The notes beneath the pieces are model-generated. The model ran no database searches and was not told where the DNA came from. It saw nothing but the letters and a program-made list of their open reading frames with translations. A DNA stretch of 40,765 nucleotides from Candidatus Poribacteria bacterium. Lineage in GTDB: Bacteria; Poribacteria; WGA-4E; GCA-2687025. Positions 19,271 to 27,433 of the stretch are shown here, piece by piece (within the stretch, counting starts at the first letter, position 1; each line of letters opens with the position of its first letter). The DNA is taken from the NCBI GenBank assembly GCA_026004875.1, contig BPJZ01000023.1, positions 1-40,765 of the forward strand, in the 5' to 3' direction. The position numbers and the translations under genes were made by a program.

Positions 19271-19833
19271 GAATCTACACCCGACGAGGAGACGAGGGGA
19301 AGACGGACCTTTTTGGCGGCGGGCGCGTGTCCAAGGACGCTCTTCGCGTTGAAGCGTACGGAGCTGTGGATGAGTTGAACGCCGTCGTCGGCCTGGTGCT
19401 CGCCCAGGAGGGGAAACCGCTGGACGAAGACGTTCGGGAAGACCTGAGCGCCGTTCAGGCGGCCCTGTTCGAGCTAGGGGCCGACCTGGCGACGCCAAGG
19501 GATCATCCTCGTGTCCGTCGGATCGGACCGGAGGAGGTCGCCGCCCTAGAGGCTCGGATCGACGCCTACAGCCAGGAGCTTCCGCCGTTGCGGGCCTTTC
19601 TGCTCCCTGGAGGGAGCCCAGCGGCGGCTTGGCTTCATCTCGCCCGTACCGTCTGCCGGCGTGCGGAGCGGTGTGTTGTTCGGCTCTCCCGTCAGGAGTC
19701 GGTCAACCCGGAGGCGCTTCGGTATCTCAATCGGCTCTCGGACCTTTTCTTCGTCTTAGCCCGTGTTGCAAACGTCCGAGGAGGGGTCCCGGAGGTTGAG
19801 TGGCGCCCTCAGAAACGGGAGTCGAAAGCGTGA
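19267..19833 (+). CDS. Cob(I)alamin adenosyltransferase, PduO type
   Basis: Transfers adenosyl from ATP to cob(I)alamin to make coenzyme B12. The 188-residue protein shows the ATP-binding N terminus IYTRRGDEGKTDLFGGGRVS, then RVEAYGAVDELNAVVGL, FLLPGGSPAAAWLHLARTVC and YLNRLSDLFFVLAR, all PduO-type signatures. ATG 19267 overlaps the preceding stop by 4 bases. The URO-D family gene at the left end could be a cobamide user, but that link is speculative. Confidence 0.95.
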   Translation: MRIYTRRGDEGKTDLFGGGRVSKDALRVEAYGAVDELNAVVGLVLAQEGKPLDEDVREDLSAVQAALFELGADLATPRDHPRVRRIGPEEVAALEARIDAYSQELPPLRAFLLPGGSPAAAWLHLARTVCRRAERCVVRLSRQESVNPEALRYLNRLSDLFFVLARVANVRGGVPEVEWRPQKRESKA

Positions 19834-20216
19834 ACGCTCCTCAAACGCCAAAGGGAACCTTTTTGGTCGTTGCCGATCTGTTCTTCTTTGCCAAGCTTCA
19901 GGAGTCCCTTCGGTATCTGGGCTACGAGGCGATCGGAGCGGGGAATCTTGAAATCGCCCGCCGACGGCTTCGGGAGATTCCTCTTCGTGGGGTTCTCCTC
20001 TCGCTCCACAAGGAGGGCTTCGACTGGCGGCAGTTTCTCAAGGAGCTTCGGGCAGACCCTCAGACTCAAGGACTTCCGGTTCTGGTCTTTGGGAGCCACG
20101 TCGAGGTGGAGGCCTTCCGCGAGGCGGAACAGTTGGGTGCCGATCTGACCGCCTCGAACGGCGAGGTGGCCGCGCGGTTCGAGTACCTCCTTGGCAATCT
20201 GCTGGGGGAGGTTTAA
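19830..20216 (+). CDS. Response-regulator-like pseudo-receiver domain protein
   Basis: A 128-residue protein made of one receiver-like domain: FLVVADLFFFAKLQESLRYL, GYEAIGAGNLEIARRRL, DPQTQGLPVLVFG and LGADLTASNGEVAARFEYLL. The fold pattern matches CheY, but key residues are missing. The first acidic pair is AD instead of DD, the phospho-Asp position in VLLSLHKEG is not Asp, and the conserved Lys before the last helix is absent. It is therefore unlikely to be phosphorylated. GTG 19830 overlaps the previous stop and GGGAG lies upstream; GTG 19800 is an alternative. The 3' end overlaps rtcB by 4 bases. Confidence 0.6.
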   Translation: MNAPQTPKGTFLVVADLFFFAKLQESLRYLGYEAIGAGNLEIARRRLREIPLRGVLLSLHKEGFDWRQFLKELRADPQTQGLPVLVFGSHVEVEAFREAEQLGADLTASNGEVAARFEYLLGNLLGEV

Positions 20217-21457
20217 TCCTCAGCGGCGCGGGAGTCCCCCTTAATCGTGATGATCGGACGGAGGACGTGGAGGACCTCGACGAGGTCCGACTGTTTGCGA
20301 ATTACGTCGTCGATGTCCTTGTAGACCTGAGGGGCCTCGTCCACATAGGAACGACGCGCGCGGGTGAAGGTCCCTGCCAGTGCCGCTTCATATTCCCGCT
20401 GCGGAATCTCCCGGGCTGCCTTCCGTCGAGACATCACCCGGCCCGCACCGTGCGAGCAGGATCGGAAACTCTCCGGATTGCCCAGCCCTCGAACGATGTA
20501 GGAATGGGAGCCCATCGAGCCGGGGATGATTCCGATCTCCCCTGGGCGGGCGGAGGTCGCCCCTTTTCGGTGGACGATCACCGGTTCTCCGTAATGGTTC
20601 TCCCGGCGGGCGAAGTTGTGGTGAATGTTAATCCCCTTGGAACGGACCTGCGCTCGGAGCTCCTTTTCGTCGGGAAGGTTTTTGGGGTCAAAGAGCAACA
20701 AGAAGTTCTCGTAGGCCTTCTCCAACATCCGCCAGCGGTTCTCCAGCGCAAAGGCAACCGCCCACTCCATATCGTGGAGGTAGTCTTCGAAGAGTTCGCT
20801 GTCGCCGGGGAGATAGGCCAGGTTGGGGGGATACTTCACCTTTGCCTTGTCCAGGAGCTTTTCAGCCTGTCGATTGTAATGGTTGGCGATCTGCAAGCCT
20901 GTGTGGCGCGATCCGGAGTGGACCATGAACCAGAGCTGGTCGTTTTCGTCCAACTGGGCTTCGATGAAGTGGTTGCCGCCGCCGAGCGTTCCCAGTTGGT
21001 AGACCGCCTTCTTCTCCATGAAGGGCCGAACTTCCGGGGCCCGGAGGGTCGTGTTAAAGCCCTCCCACTCCGTCGGGCGTTTGTGGCTGTCAAAGCCGGT
21101 TGGCACGTCGCGCCGGACCTCAAGCTCCCACTGTCGCCAGAACTCTTTGGGCTCCATCCCCAGTTCGCGGATCCGCTCACGGATCTGGTCGAGGGTGATC
21201 CCGGTCGGAATGGCACTGATCCCACAGCCGATGTCTACGCCGACGATGTTGGGCACGACGGCGTCTTTGGCGGGCACGACGCTTCCGATCACCGCCCCCT
21301 TGCCCAGGTGAACGTCGGGCATGACGGCAATGTGAGAGTGGATAAAGGGGAGCTTGCCCATCTGATCCAGCTGGGCCAGCGAGCCTTCGTCCACTTCTTT
21401 AAGACTGTCCACCCAGATTTTGACTGGCGTTCCGCTGGATGTCTTGTACTGGATCAT
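20213..21457 (-). CDS. rtcB: RtcB RNA ligase
   Basis: Joins 2',3'-cyclic phosphate or 3'-phosphate RNA ends to 5'-OH ends using GTP and Mn. The 414-residue protein carries VMPDVHLGKGAVIG, the metal-binding GVDIGCG (Cys78), LGTLGGGNHFIE, HSGSRHTG, HHNFARRENHYG, GATSARPGEIGIIPG and CSHGAGR, whose His is guanylylated. It ends with EAPQVYKDIDDVI. It shows the shorter, bacterial/archaeal-type architecture. No rtcA or archease gene is nearby. It begins 4 bases after the SDR gene and is the last gene of a minus-strand run. Confidence 0.95.
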   Translation of the reverse strand: MIQYKTSSGTPVKIWVDSLKEVDEGSLAQLDQMGKLPFIHSHIAVMPDVHLGKGAVIGSVVPAKDAVVPNIVGVDIGCGISAIPTGITLDQIRERIRELGMEPKEFWRQWELEVRRDVPTGFDSHKRPTEWEGFNTTLRAPEVRPFMEKKAVYQLGTLGGGNHFIEAQLDENDQLWFMVHSGSRHTGLQIANHYNRQAEKLLDKAKVKYPPNLAYLPGDSELFEDYLHDMEWAVAFALENRWRMLEKAYENFLLLFDPKNLPDEKELRAQVRSKGINIHHNFARRENHYGEPVIVHRKGATSARPGEIGIIPGSMGSHSYIVRGLGNPESFRSCSHGAGRVMSRRKAAREIPQREYEAALAGTFTRARRSYVDEAPQVYKDIDDVIRKQSDLVEVLHVLRPIITIKGDSRAAED

Positions 21458-21461
21458 GGCT

Positions 21462-22235
21462 TTAGATGGCGTACATTCCTCCGTCCACCATGAGGGTTTC
21501 GCCCGTGATGAACGAGGCGTCTTCGGACGCGAGAAAAACGATTGCGCTGGCGATCTCTTCGGGTTCTGCTTGTCGGCGAAGGATGTTCCGCGCCCCAGCG
21601 TGCGCCTGGCGTCGGAACTCCTCTTCTGAAAGCCCTCGCTCCTGTGCTCTACGAATATGATACGGCGTGATCGTTCCGCCTGGACAGACCGCGTTGACGC
21701 GGATAGCTGGGCCGTGAGCGACGGCTAAGGCGCGCGTCAGTGCCAGGACGCCCGCTTTGGTGGCGTCGTAGAGCGGCATGCTGGCCCGCCCGACTAAGGC
21801 GTTGGCCGAGGAGACGTTCACAATCGCCCCTCGACCGGCCTTCTCCATCTCCGGAATCGCCCCTTTGCAGCAGTAGCCTACGCCGCGAAGGTTGACCGCA
21901 AGGATGGTGTCCCAGTCTTGGACGGTCGCTTCGGTGATCGGCCCGTAGACGCGGACGCCGGCATTGTTCACCAGGATGGTGAGCCGTCCGAACTGTTCGG
22001 CGGCAAAGCGCCCGATCGCCAACGCCTGCGGCTCGTCGCCCACATCGGCCTGAAAAGGCACCGCCTGACCGCCTTGCTCCCGAATCGTCCGAGCAACCCG
22101 TGCTGCAGCGTCGTAGTAGCGGTCTACGACGACCACGGCGACCCCTTCCTGGGCGAAGCGATAGCAGGTGGCCTCTCCGATTCCTGAACCGCCGCCGGTC
22201 ACCACGGCGACGTCGTCTTTTTGAAAGCGCATCAT
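21462..22235 (-). CDS. Short-chain dehydrogenase/reductase
   Basis: A 257-residue classical SDR. NAD(P) binding is by TGGGSGIG near residue 14. NNAG is near residue 90, the catalytic Ser lies in NVSSANALVG, and Tyr-x3-Lys lies in YDATKAG. VNAVCPGGTITP and FITGETLMVDGGMYAI complete the pattern. VDRYY in place of the dinucleotide acidic loop suggests NAD preference. Substrate is unknown. The start is ATG 22235 or the next ATG at 22232, with GGAGGA upstream; the second gives better spacing. A 51-base gap separates it from the M6 peptidase gene. Confidence 0.92.
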   Translation of the reverse strand: MMRFQKDDVAVVTGGGSGIGEATCYRFAQEGVAVVVVDRYYDAAARVARTIREQGGQAVPFQADVGDEPQALAIGRFAAEQFGRLTILVNNAGVRVYGPITEATVQDWDTILAVNLRGVGYCCKGAIPEMEKAGRGAIVNVSSANALVGRASMPLYDATKAGVLALTRALAVAHGPAIRVNAVCPGGTITPYHIRRAQERGLSEEEFRRQAHAGARNILRRQAEPEEIASAIVFLASEDASFITGETLMVDGGMYAI

Positions 22236-22286
22236 CGGTCCTCCGAAGGCCCTTTATGCTTGGGTTCTCGATTTGAGGTCAGCATC

Positions 22287-24314
22287 TCATCGGACGGCGA
22301 ACTTGGCAAGCCGCCGGAGCCGCTCCGAGCCCCGCTCCGCCTGGATCAGGAGGAAGTAGACCCCTGGCGAGAACCGCTCCTGAAGAAGAGCAGGAGAAAG
22401 CTCAATTGGAACCAGCGGTGCCGCCGGGGCGAGGCTCTCAATTTGGTGAACCAACCGGCCGTCAGGGCGATAGACCTCCGCTCGGACGCGGTCCAGGCCG
22501 GCACCGTCAAACAGCAGCTCGATGCGCAACGGGGCGCTCCGCGGGGCGGGGTTGGGGTAGATCCGGCTCTCGAGGATGCGCAGCGGTGTGGTGAAGACCA
22601 GCTCCTGAACGGTAACGGTCAGCCGATAGCCGACCGTTCCGCTGAGAGGGGCTTCTGACTGAATCAGCAGGACTCCTTTCCGCTCGCGGCCGCGGGAGAT
22701 GTACTCCAGTCGAAGGGCAAGTTCCCCGCTTCGGAAGCCTCCAGCCAGGAGGGCGCCGCTCTCCTCGAGCAGTTGGAGTTCGATCGGGGCGTTTCGGTCG
22801 AGCAGCAGGTCCACCCGGACCAACCGTTCCGCCGGAAGCTGGAGCCGGTAGAGGTCCCGCGAGTCCTCCGGTCCCAGGAAGGCGTAAAACGGCTGCTCTG
22901 GAGCGATCGGTCGGGCCTGAGCGATCGTCTCGTTGGGCTCGTAGAGGTCTCCGAAGTACAGGTCCAGCGTCATCAACGGACCACTGGGGCCGATGTTCAC
23001 CAGCGAGATCCCCGAGGGGGTTCCGTCGTTGGCGTTCGAGCTAGGGAGCGTCGCCGGCGTGAAGGCGGTCTGTCCGTCCTCGGCCGCGTAGGCCGCGTCG
23101 GCGGTCAAGGCCAACGGGTTCTGAACGGCGTTGTCGTGAAACGGATCGCCTGGGTCCTCGACCCAGAGCCGGTTAGCGACGCTGACGATCGTTCGCTCTT
23201 TGGTCTCGTCCACGTGCCAGATGAGAATCCCTTCGTCGGGCAGAGCCGTGTCAAAAAGGGATCCGGCCCGACCGCTTCGGTTTTCAATCAGGAAGAACTC
23301 CTTACCGCCGCGCCCGGGGATGTCTATCTTCAGCAGCGGAGGACGATCGCCGGGCCGCGCAAAGGCGGGCACCTCCAGCCCAGTGATCGAGGCGTCCAGC
23401 TCCAACGGCGTGACCCATCCGGTGCGGCCGTTTTCTGGTGTCCCGTCCACATCCCATTTGAGGTAGCCGCAGATGTGGGCCGGCTGGCTTCCGTCCCGGC
23501 GGGAGCCGCCTCCCTGGAACGGCCCGAACAGTCCCATCAGACAGTACTGCTGGTCGTTTGGGGCGGCCAACGTCCCGGTCACGTAGGTCTCTGGAGCGCC
23601 AAAGTCGTGGAAGAACTCATGGAACCAGACCCCCAGATGGGGCATCGGGAAGTCCGGCTCCTCGGCGATCACCATGGCCGTTTCGACCCGGAGGCCGTCC
23701 CAGAGCCCAGGCACATGGGGCACTAAAAGGGACCAAATGTCGTCGCCCCGCCCGGACGTCGCCTCGTCGTTACCCGCATGGAGGACAATCACGTGGTCTA
23801 CGATTCCGTCCTTGTTCCGATCGTAGTCCCGAAAGTCCACGTCTGGATCGGCTAGAGTCAGCGCGTCCACGATCAGTTGTTCGTAGCGTTCCAGATCGAT
23901 CCGTCCGGCGCCGTAGAAGGCCATCGGCTGGGGCATGCGGTACCAGCGGTCGTCCCGGGGCAGGCTCCCGCCGATCGGGCCGGACTCCACGCGCATCTGT
24001 CCGTAGGAGTTCTCCCAGTAGTAAGCGGCCAGCGAGCGTTGGGAACGGTCAAAGAGCCATCCGTCCAGTTCCTGCCGAGAACGGACGCCGGGCTGGTCGG
24101 AGAAGTCCACGCGGATGACCAGGACGTACTCCAGTCCGTCCGGTTGGAGCTTCGCGTTCCGCCGGATGGGATCAGGGGGCAGTTGAGCGAACAGCTCCGC
24201 GGCGCTGGGCGACCCCTCCCACAGCCGAGGATGGGGGGGAACCCCCTGTGCTGAGAGCGCCCCTCCGCACAGCGCGCCGAGAAGAGCAAAAAAAGCTCTC
24301 GTTCTTCGGTTCAC
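22287..24314 (-). CDS. Secreted M6 family metalloprotease with C-terminal sorting-type domain
   Basis: A 675-residue secreted zinc protease. It has a signal peptide (FFALLGALCGGALSAQG). The M6 (immune inhibitor A-like) catalytic region contains the zinc motif HEFFH at 232-236 with DFGAPE after it, and NDEATSGRGDDIWS before. A Ca-binding-like DYDRNKDGIVD lies near residue 163, and FFLIENRSG and EGILIWHVDE are M6 signatures. From about 450 a jelly-roll-like region follows. The last 90 residues, beginning RIYPNPAPRSAPLRIELLFD, resemble type A T9SS-like or FlgD-type sorting domains. Its start overlaps the M28 gene stop by 4 bases. Confidence 0.88.
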   Translation of the reverse strand: MNRRTRAFFALLGALCGGALSAQGVPPHPRLWEGSPSAAELFAQLPPDPIRRNAKLQPDGLEYVLVIRVDFSDQPGVRSRQELDGWLFDRSQRSLAAYYWENSYGQMRVESGPIGGSLPRDDRWYRMPQPMAFYGAGRIDLERYEQLIVDALTLADPDVDFRDYDRNKDGIVDHVIVLHAGNDEATSGRGDDIWSLLVPHVPGLWDGLRVETAMVIAEEPDFPMPHLGVWFHEFFHDFGAPETYVTGTLAAPNDQQYCLMGLFGPFQGGGSRRDGSQPAHICGYLKWDVDGTPENGRTGWVTPLELDASITGLEVPAFARPGDRPPLLKIDIPGRGGKEFFLIENRSGRAGSLFDTALPDEGILIWHVDETKERTIVSVANRLWVEDPGDPFHDNAVQNPLALTADAAYAAEDGQTAFTPATLPSSNANDGTPSGISLVNIGPSGPLMTLDLYFGDLYEPNETIAQARPIAPEQPFYAFLGPEDSRDLYRLQLPAERLVRVDLLLDRNAPIELQLLEESGALLAGGFRSGELALRLEYISRGRERKGVLLIQSEAPLSGTVGYRLTVTVQELVFTTPLRILESRIYPNPAPRSAPLRIELLFDGAGLDRVRAEVYRPDGRLVHQIESLAPAAPLVPIELSPALLQERFSPGVYFLLIQAERGSERLRRLAKFAVR

Positions 24315-25741
24315 GGGCCGACTCCTACCCGACTGCGGCGGTAAGGTGCTAAGAGGCGAACGCTCGGAACGATCAACAACCGTATCGTCCCTCGAGCGCT
24401 TGTCGTCTGGGTTTTCGCTTCAACGCTCACCACATAGCTCCCCGCGGCAAGAGGGCTTCCAGTAGAATCTCGCGGCCGCCAGAGGAGCGGAGGGCTCAGC
24501 CCTTGGCGTCCAAAGGGGCTCCCCTCTGGGAACTCCCACTGGGCCAGCAACCCTCCGTGCAGGTCGTAAACTGCAACGCCGACTGCGGCGTCTTGGTTGA
24601 GCTGATATTGAATGGTCAACTGACCCCCCTCCTGGCGGGGATAAGGGTTCGGGTAGATTCCGACGGCAAGCAACGGACCCATTGCCGATGGAGCGGGTAA
24701 GGAGCCTTCTTCTAGTCCGGCCAAGAAAAGGGCCGCCGCTAACACAAACCGTCCGACGGCAACCCCGTAAGAGGGGTTCAGGTGGTTGGGCAGGTCGGCA
24801 ACGGTGTGGTAGGTCGGATCCCATTCGCTAGAAGCATGAGGCATCGGCTCTTCGGAGATCAGCACCGCCGGAACGCCGATCTCCCAGAAGGAGGCGTGAT
24901 CGCTGAACCGGTTCTCTGAGTCCTGATGGAGGACCAGCCGCAGCCCTAGGGACCAACGGCGATGGACCTCTTCGAGCGCCTCCAGGAGCCAGGCCGAGCG
25001 CCAATCGCCGACTGCGTGCAGGTCGAAGTTCCCATCCTGTTCCTGCCCGACCATGTCTAGGTTCAAGACACCTAACAGGGAGCTGGCCTCTGTGCCGATC
25101 CGTTCTGCGTAGGCTTGGCTGCCGAACAGACCGATCTCCTCCCCGGCGAAAAAGACGAACCGCACCGTCGCGTCTAAGGGAAGAGGGGCGAGGACCCGAG
25201 CCACCTCAAGGAGCGTCGCAACGCCGCTGGCGTTATCGTTGGCGCCGGGAGCGATCATCGTTCGCCACGTCTCCTCCCATCCTTCGCTGTTCGAGGCGAT
25301 CGAGTCGTAGTGGGCCGTCAGCAAGAGGATGCGATCCCGATGAGGCCCTCTCCCCGGCTTTTCAGCGATTACGTTTCGCATCCGGTATTCGGCCTGTTTA
25401 GTTGAAAGGTCGGCGTAGCGCGTGTGCGAGAAGACCTGCTCAACGACCTGGTATCCGTAGGCCTGAAGTTCGCGTACGAGGTAGTCGGCGGCTTGGTCGA
25501 GGGCATCGTCCGGAGGCGGGGCTCCGTCGTAGATCGTCGCCTCACGCACGCGAAAGGTGAAGCGGCTCCAGGTTCCCCTGTTCTCGGACAGACGGAAGAC
25601 GTGCTGTTGCCACCGTTTGGCGCTGAGCGTTTCTAGCAACGGTTCGACCGGGTCGGGAGGGAGGGGAGTCCTTCCCGAAGCGCTCCAGGCGACCAGCGCC
25701 AGAAGGGTTCCCAGGAGTCCGCAGAGTGAGAATCGCCGCAT
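24311..25741 (-). CDS. Secreted M28 family metallopeptidase with FlgD-like C-terminal domain
   Basis: A 476-residue di-zinc aminopeptidase-type protein. The N-terminal segment LCGLLGTLLALVAWSASG is a signal peptide. The expected metal ligands are all present: His144 and Asp146 (TAHYDS), bridging Asp169 (GANDNASG), Glu201-Glu202 (GEEIG), Asp229 (NLDMVGQ) and His312 (YHTVADLP). The C-terminal 100 residues, from GIYPNPYPRQEGGQLTIQY, form a FlgD/Por-type Ig-like domain. The frame is open upstream to 25828, but the ATG at 25741 precedes the signal peptide and sits one base from the upstream gene's stop (TGATG). Co-transcribed with the small 25741-25944 gene. Confidence 0.9.
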   Translation of the reverse strand: MRRFSLCGLLGTLLALVAWSASGRTPLPPDPVEPLLETLSAKRWQQHVFRLSENRGTWSRFTFRVREATIYDGAPPPDDALDQAADYLVRELQAYGYQVVEQVFSHTRYADLSTKQAEYRMRNVIAEKPGRGPHRDRILLLTAHYDSIASNSEGWEETWRTMIAPGANDNASGVATLLEVARVLAPLPLDATVRFVFFAGEEIGLFGSQAYAERIGTEASSLLGVLNLDMVGQEQDGNFDLHAVGDWRSAWLLEALEEVHRRWSLGLRLVLHQDSENRFSDHASFWEIGVPAVLISEEPMPHASSEWDPTYHTVADLPNHLNPSYGVAVGRFVLAAALFLAGLEEGSLPAPSAMGPLLAVGIYPNPYPRQEGGQLTIQYQLNQDAAVGVAVYDLHGGLLAQWEFPEGSPFGRQGLSPPLLWRPRDSTGSPLAAGSYVVSVEAKTQTTSARGTIRLLIVPSVRLLAPYRRSRVGVGP

Positions 25742-25944
25742 CAGTAGAAGTACCCGATCCGCTGGTCGAACTGGACCTGCCGGAGCCGCCGGCGCATCGC
25801 TTCCAGCTGGTCGCGGAGGGCCTTCCACTCCTCGTCGGTCAATTGGGGCAACAGCCGCTCGGCAAGCTGAAGAAAGGCCTCTTGAACCTTTTCTTTGTCC
25901 GGTTCGGTCGGAACGTAGCTCTTGGGGGTCTCGTCGCGCGGCAC
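25741..25944 (-). CDS. Small helical protein, unknown function
   Basis: A 67-residue protein starting at GTG 25944, which has AAAGGAG upstream. Sequence such as DKEKVQEAFLQLAERLLPQL and DEEWKALRDQLEAMRRRLRQ is strongly helical and could form a coiled coil; it ends in RIGYFY. The frame is open further upstream but that part would overlap hypC on the other strand and lacks a start signal. The family is not recognised. It is directly coupled to the M28 peptidase gene. Confidence 0.5.
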   Translation of the reverse strand: MPRDETPKSYVPTEPDKEKVQEAFLQLAERLLPQLTDEEWKALRDQLEAMRRRLRQVQFDQRIGYFY

Positions 25945-25978
25945 GAACGCTGCTCCTTTCTTCCTCTTGGCCGAATCA

Positions 25979-25984
25979 ATTATA
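25979..25984 (-). promoter_or_regulatory. Consensus -10 element for the M28/M6 operon
   Basis: On the minus strand TATAAT with TG directly before it lies 35 bases before the GTG start. No good -35 is seen. The overlapping plus-strand TATACA could serve hypC, making this a shared divergent promoter region. Confidence 0.4.
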
Positions 25985-26050
25985 CAGTAGGGGAGGACAA
26001 ATCGGGCCTGAGAATTGCAGCTTCCCAAGTGAGGGAGGAGGGAGATTCCT

Positions 26051-26275
26051 ATGTGCATGGCCATTCCGATGCGGCTGGTGGAAAAGAACGGCGAACACGG
26101 CGTGGTCGAGCTGGGCGGGCTGCGACAGGCTGTCAATTTGTCCCTCGTTGACGCCGTTGAGGTGGGACAATATGTCATCGTCCATGCCGGCTTTGCCATT
26201 CAGACACTCGACGAGGAGGAGGCCCGGCGCACCTTAGAGACCTTTGCAGCTCTCGCTGAGGCGGCCGCCGGATGA
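26051..26275 (+). CDS. hypC: Hydrogenase maturation chaperone HypC
   Basis: Small chaperone that, with HypD, carries the Fe(CN)2CO group to the large subunit of [NiFe] hydrogenase. The 74-residue protein begins MCMAIPMRL with the essential Cys2, then VVELGGLRQAVNLSLVDAVE and VGQYVIVHAGFAIQTLDEEE, as in the HypC/HupF family. GGGAGGAGGGAG precedes ATG 26051. It is the first gene of hypCDE, and its stop overlaps an in-frame ATG of the hypD reading frame. Confidence 0.95.
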   Translation: MCMAIPMRLVEKNGEHGVVELGGLRQAVNLSLVDAVEVGQYVIVHAGFAIQTLDEEEARRTLETFAALAEAAAG

Positions 26276-26292
26276 GGAGAGGAGGCGCTCCG

Positions 26293-27433
26293 ATGCGGTA
26301 TATCTCTGAGTTTCGCGATCCGCGGGTGGCCCGAGCGTTGATCGCGCAGCTTCACGAGCTGGCCCAAGAGGGTGGGGAGCACACCTTTATGGAGGTGTGC
26401 GGCACCCACACGATGAGCGTTTATCGGCACGGAATCAAAGATGTGCTCCCGCCCAACGTCGAGTTGATCTCTGGGCCGGGCTGCCCGGTGTGTGTGACGC
26501 CTCAGAGCTACATGGACCACGCCGTTGCGCTGGCCCGGAGGCCTGAGACGATCCTGACCACCTTTGGGGACATGATGCGCGTTCCCGGCAGCACCTCTTC
26601 TTTGGAGGCCGAGAAGGCCCACGGCGCCGACATTCGGGTGGTCTACTCCCCCATGGAGTCGCTCCAGGTGGCGCGGGAGCATCCGGGGCACGCGGTCGTG
26701 TTTCTGGCCGTTGGGTTTGAGACGACGGCGCCGTTGGTCGCGGCGACGGTCCTGGCCGCTGAGCGGGAGGGGTTGGAGAACTTTTACGTCCTGGTCGCGC
26801 ACAAGACGATTCCGGAGACGATGCGCGCCCTGGCCGAGTCTGGGGAGCTCGGATTGGACGGCTTTCTCTGTCCGGCCCACGTCAGCACGATCATCGGGAC
26901 AGAGGGGGTACCGGTTCCTGGCCGAGGAGTACCGGCTGCCTTGTGTGATCGCCGGCTTTGAGCCGCTGGACGTCCTTCAGGGGCTGGTGATGCTGATGCG
27001 GCAGCGGGTCGAGGGGCGCGCGGAGGTTGAGAACGAGTACTACCGGATCGTTCGCCCTGAGGGGAACCGCCGAGCGCTGGAGATCCTCTACCGAGTGTTC
27101 GAGCCCGCCGATACGGAATGGCGCGGCTTAGGGGTGATCCCTAACAGCGGTCTGCGGCTTCGACCGGAGTACGCCCGGTTTGACGCCGCGGTCCGGTTGC
27201 CTGTGGAGAGGGAGCCGTTGAAGGTGCACCGCGGGTGCATCTGCGGAGACATCCTACGGGGGGCTAAGCGCCCAGACGAGTGCCCGTTATTTGGCAAGGC
27301 CTGTGATCCGGAGCATCCGATCGGCCCGTGTATGGTCAGCTCGGAGGGCACCTGCGCGGCGTACTTCCGCTACGGTCCCCCCAAGCGCTCAGCGACGGCC
27401 CGTCCAGAAAGGAGCGTCCATGCGGCGGGATAG
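26293..27433 (+). CDS. hypD: Hydrogenase maturation factor HypD, frameshifted
   Basis: Iron-sulfur protein that assembles the Fe(CN)2CO moiety with HypC and HypE. The first frame has FMEVCGTHTMSVYRHGI with the conserved Cys, GPGCPVCVTP, TFGDMMRVPGS and FLAVGFETTAP. It breaks at a run of five G (26904-26908, four expected) after STIIGTEG. The second frame continues YRFLAEEYRLPCVIAGFEPL and ends with the Cys-rich cluster region GCICGDILRG, ECPLFGKAC and GPCMVSSEGTCAAYFRYG. Corrected length is about 379 residues, normal for HypD. ATG 26293 was chosen for the GGAGG site upstream rather than ATG 26272. Confidence 0.93.

Noticed and set aside
18500..19498. Minus-strand frame opposite the ThuA-like gene
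   Set aside because: It crosses two genes with good ribosome sites and start overlap; its sequence is low in family-like patterns.
20267..21493. Long plus-strand frame opposite rtcB
   Set aside because: rtcB on the minus strand shows all family motifs; the opposite frame has no recognisable domain and is explained by codon bias in GC-rich DNA.
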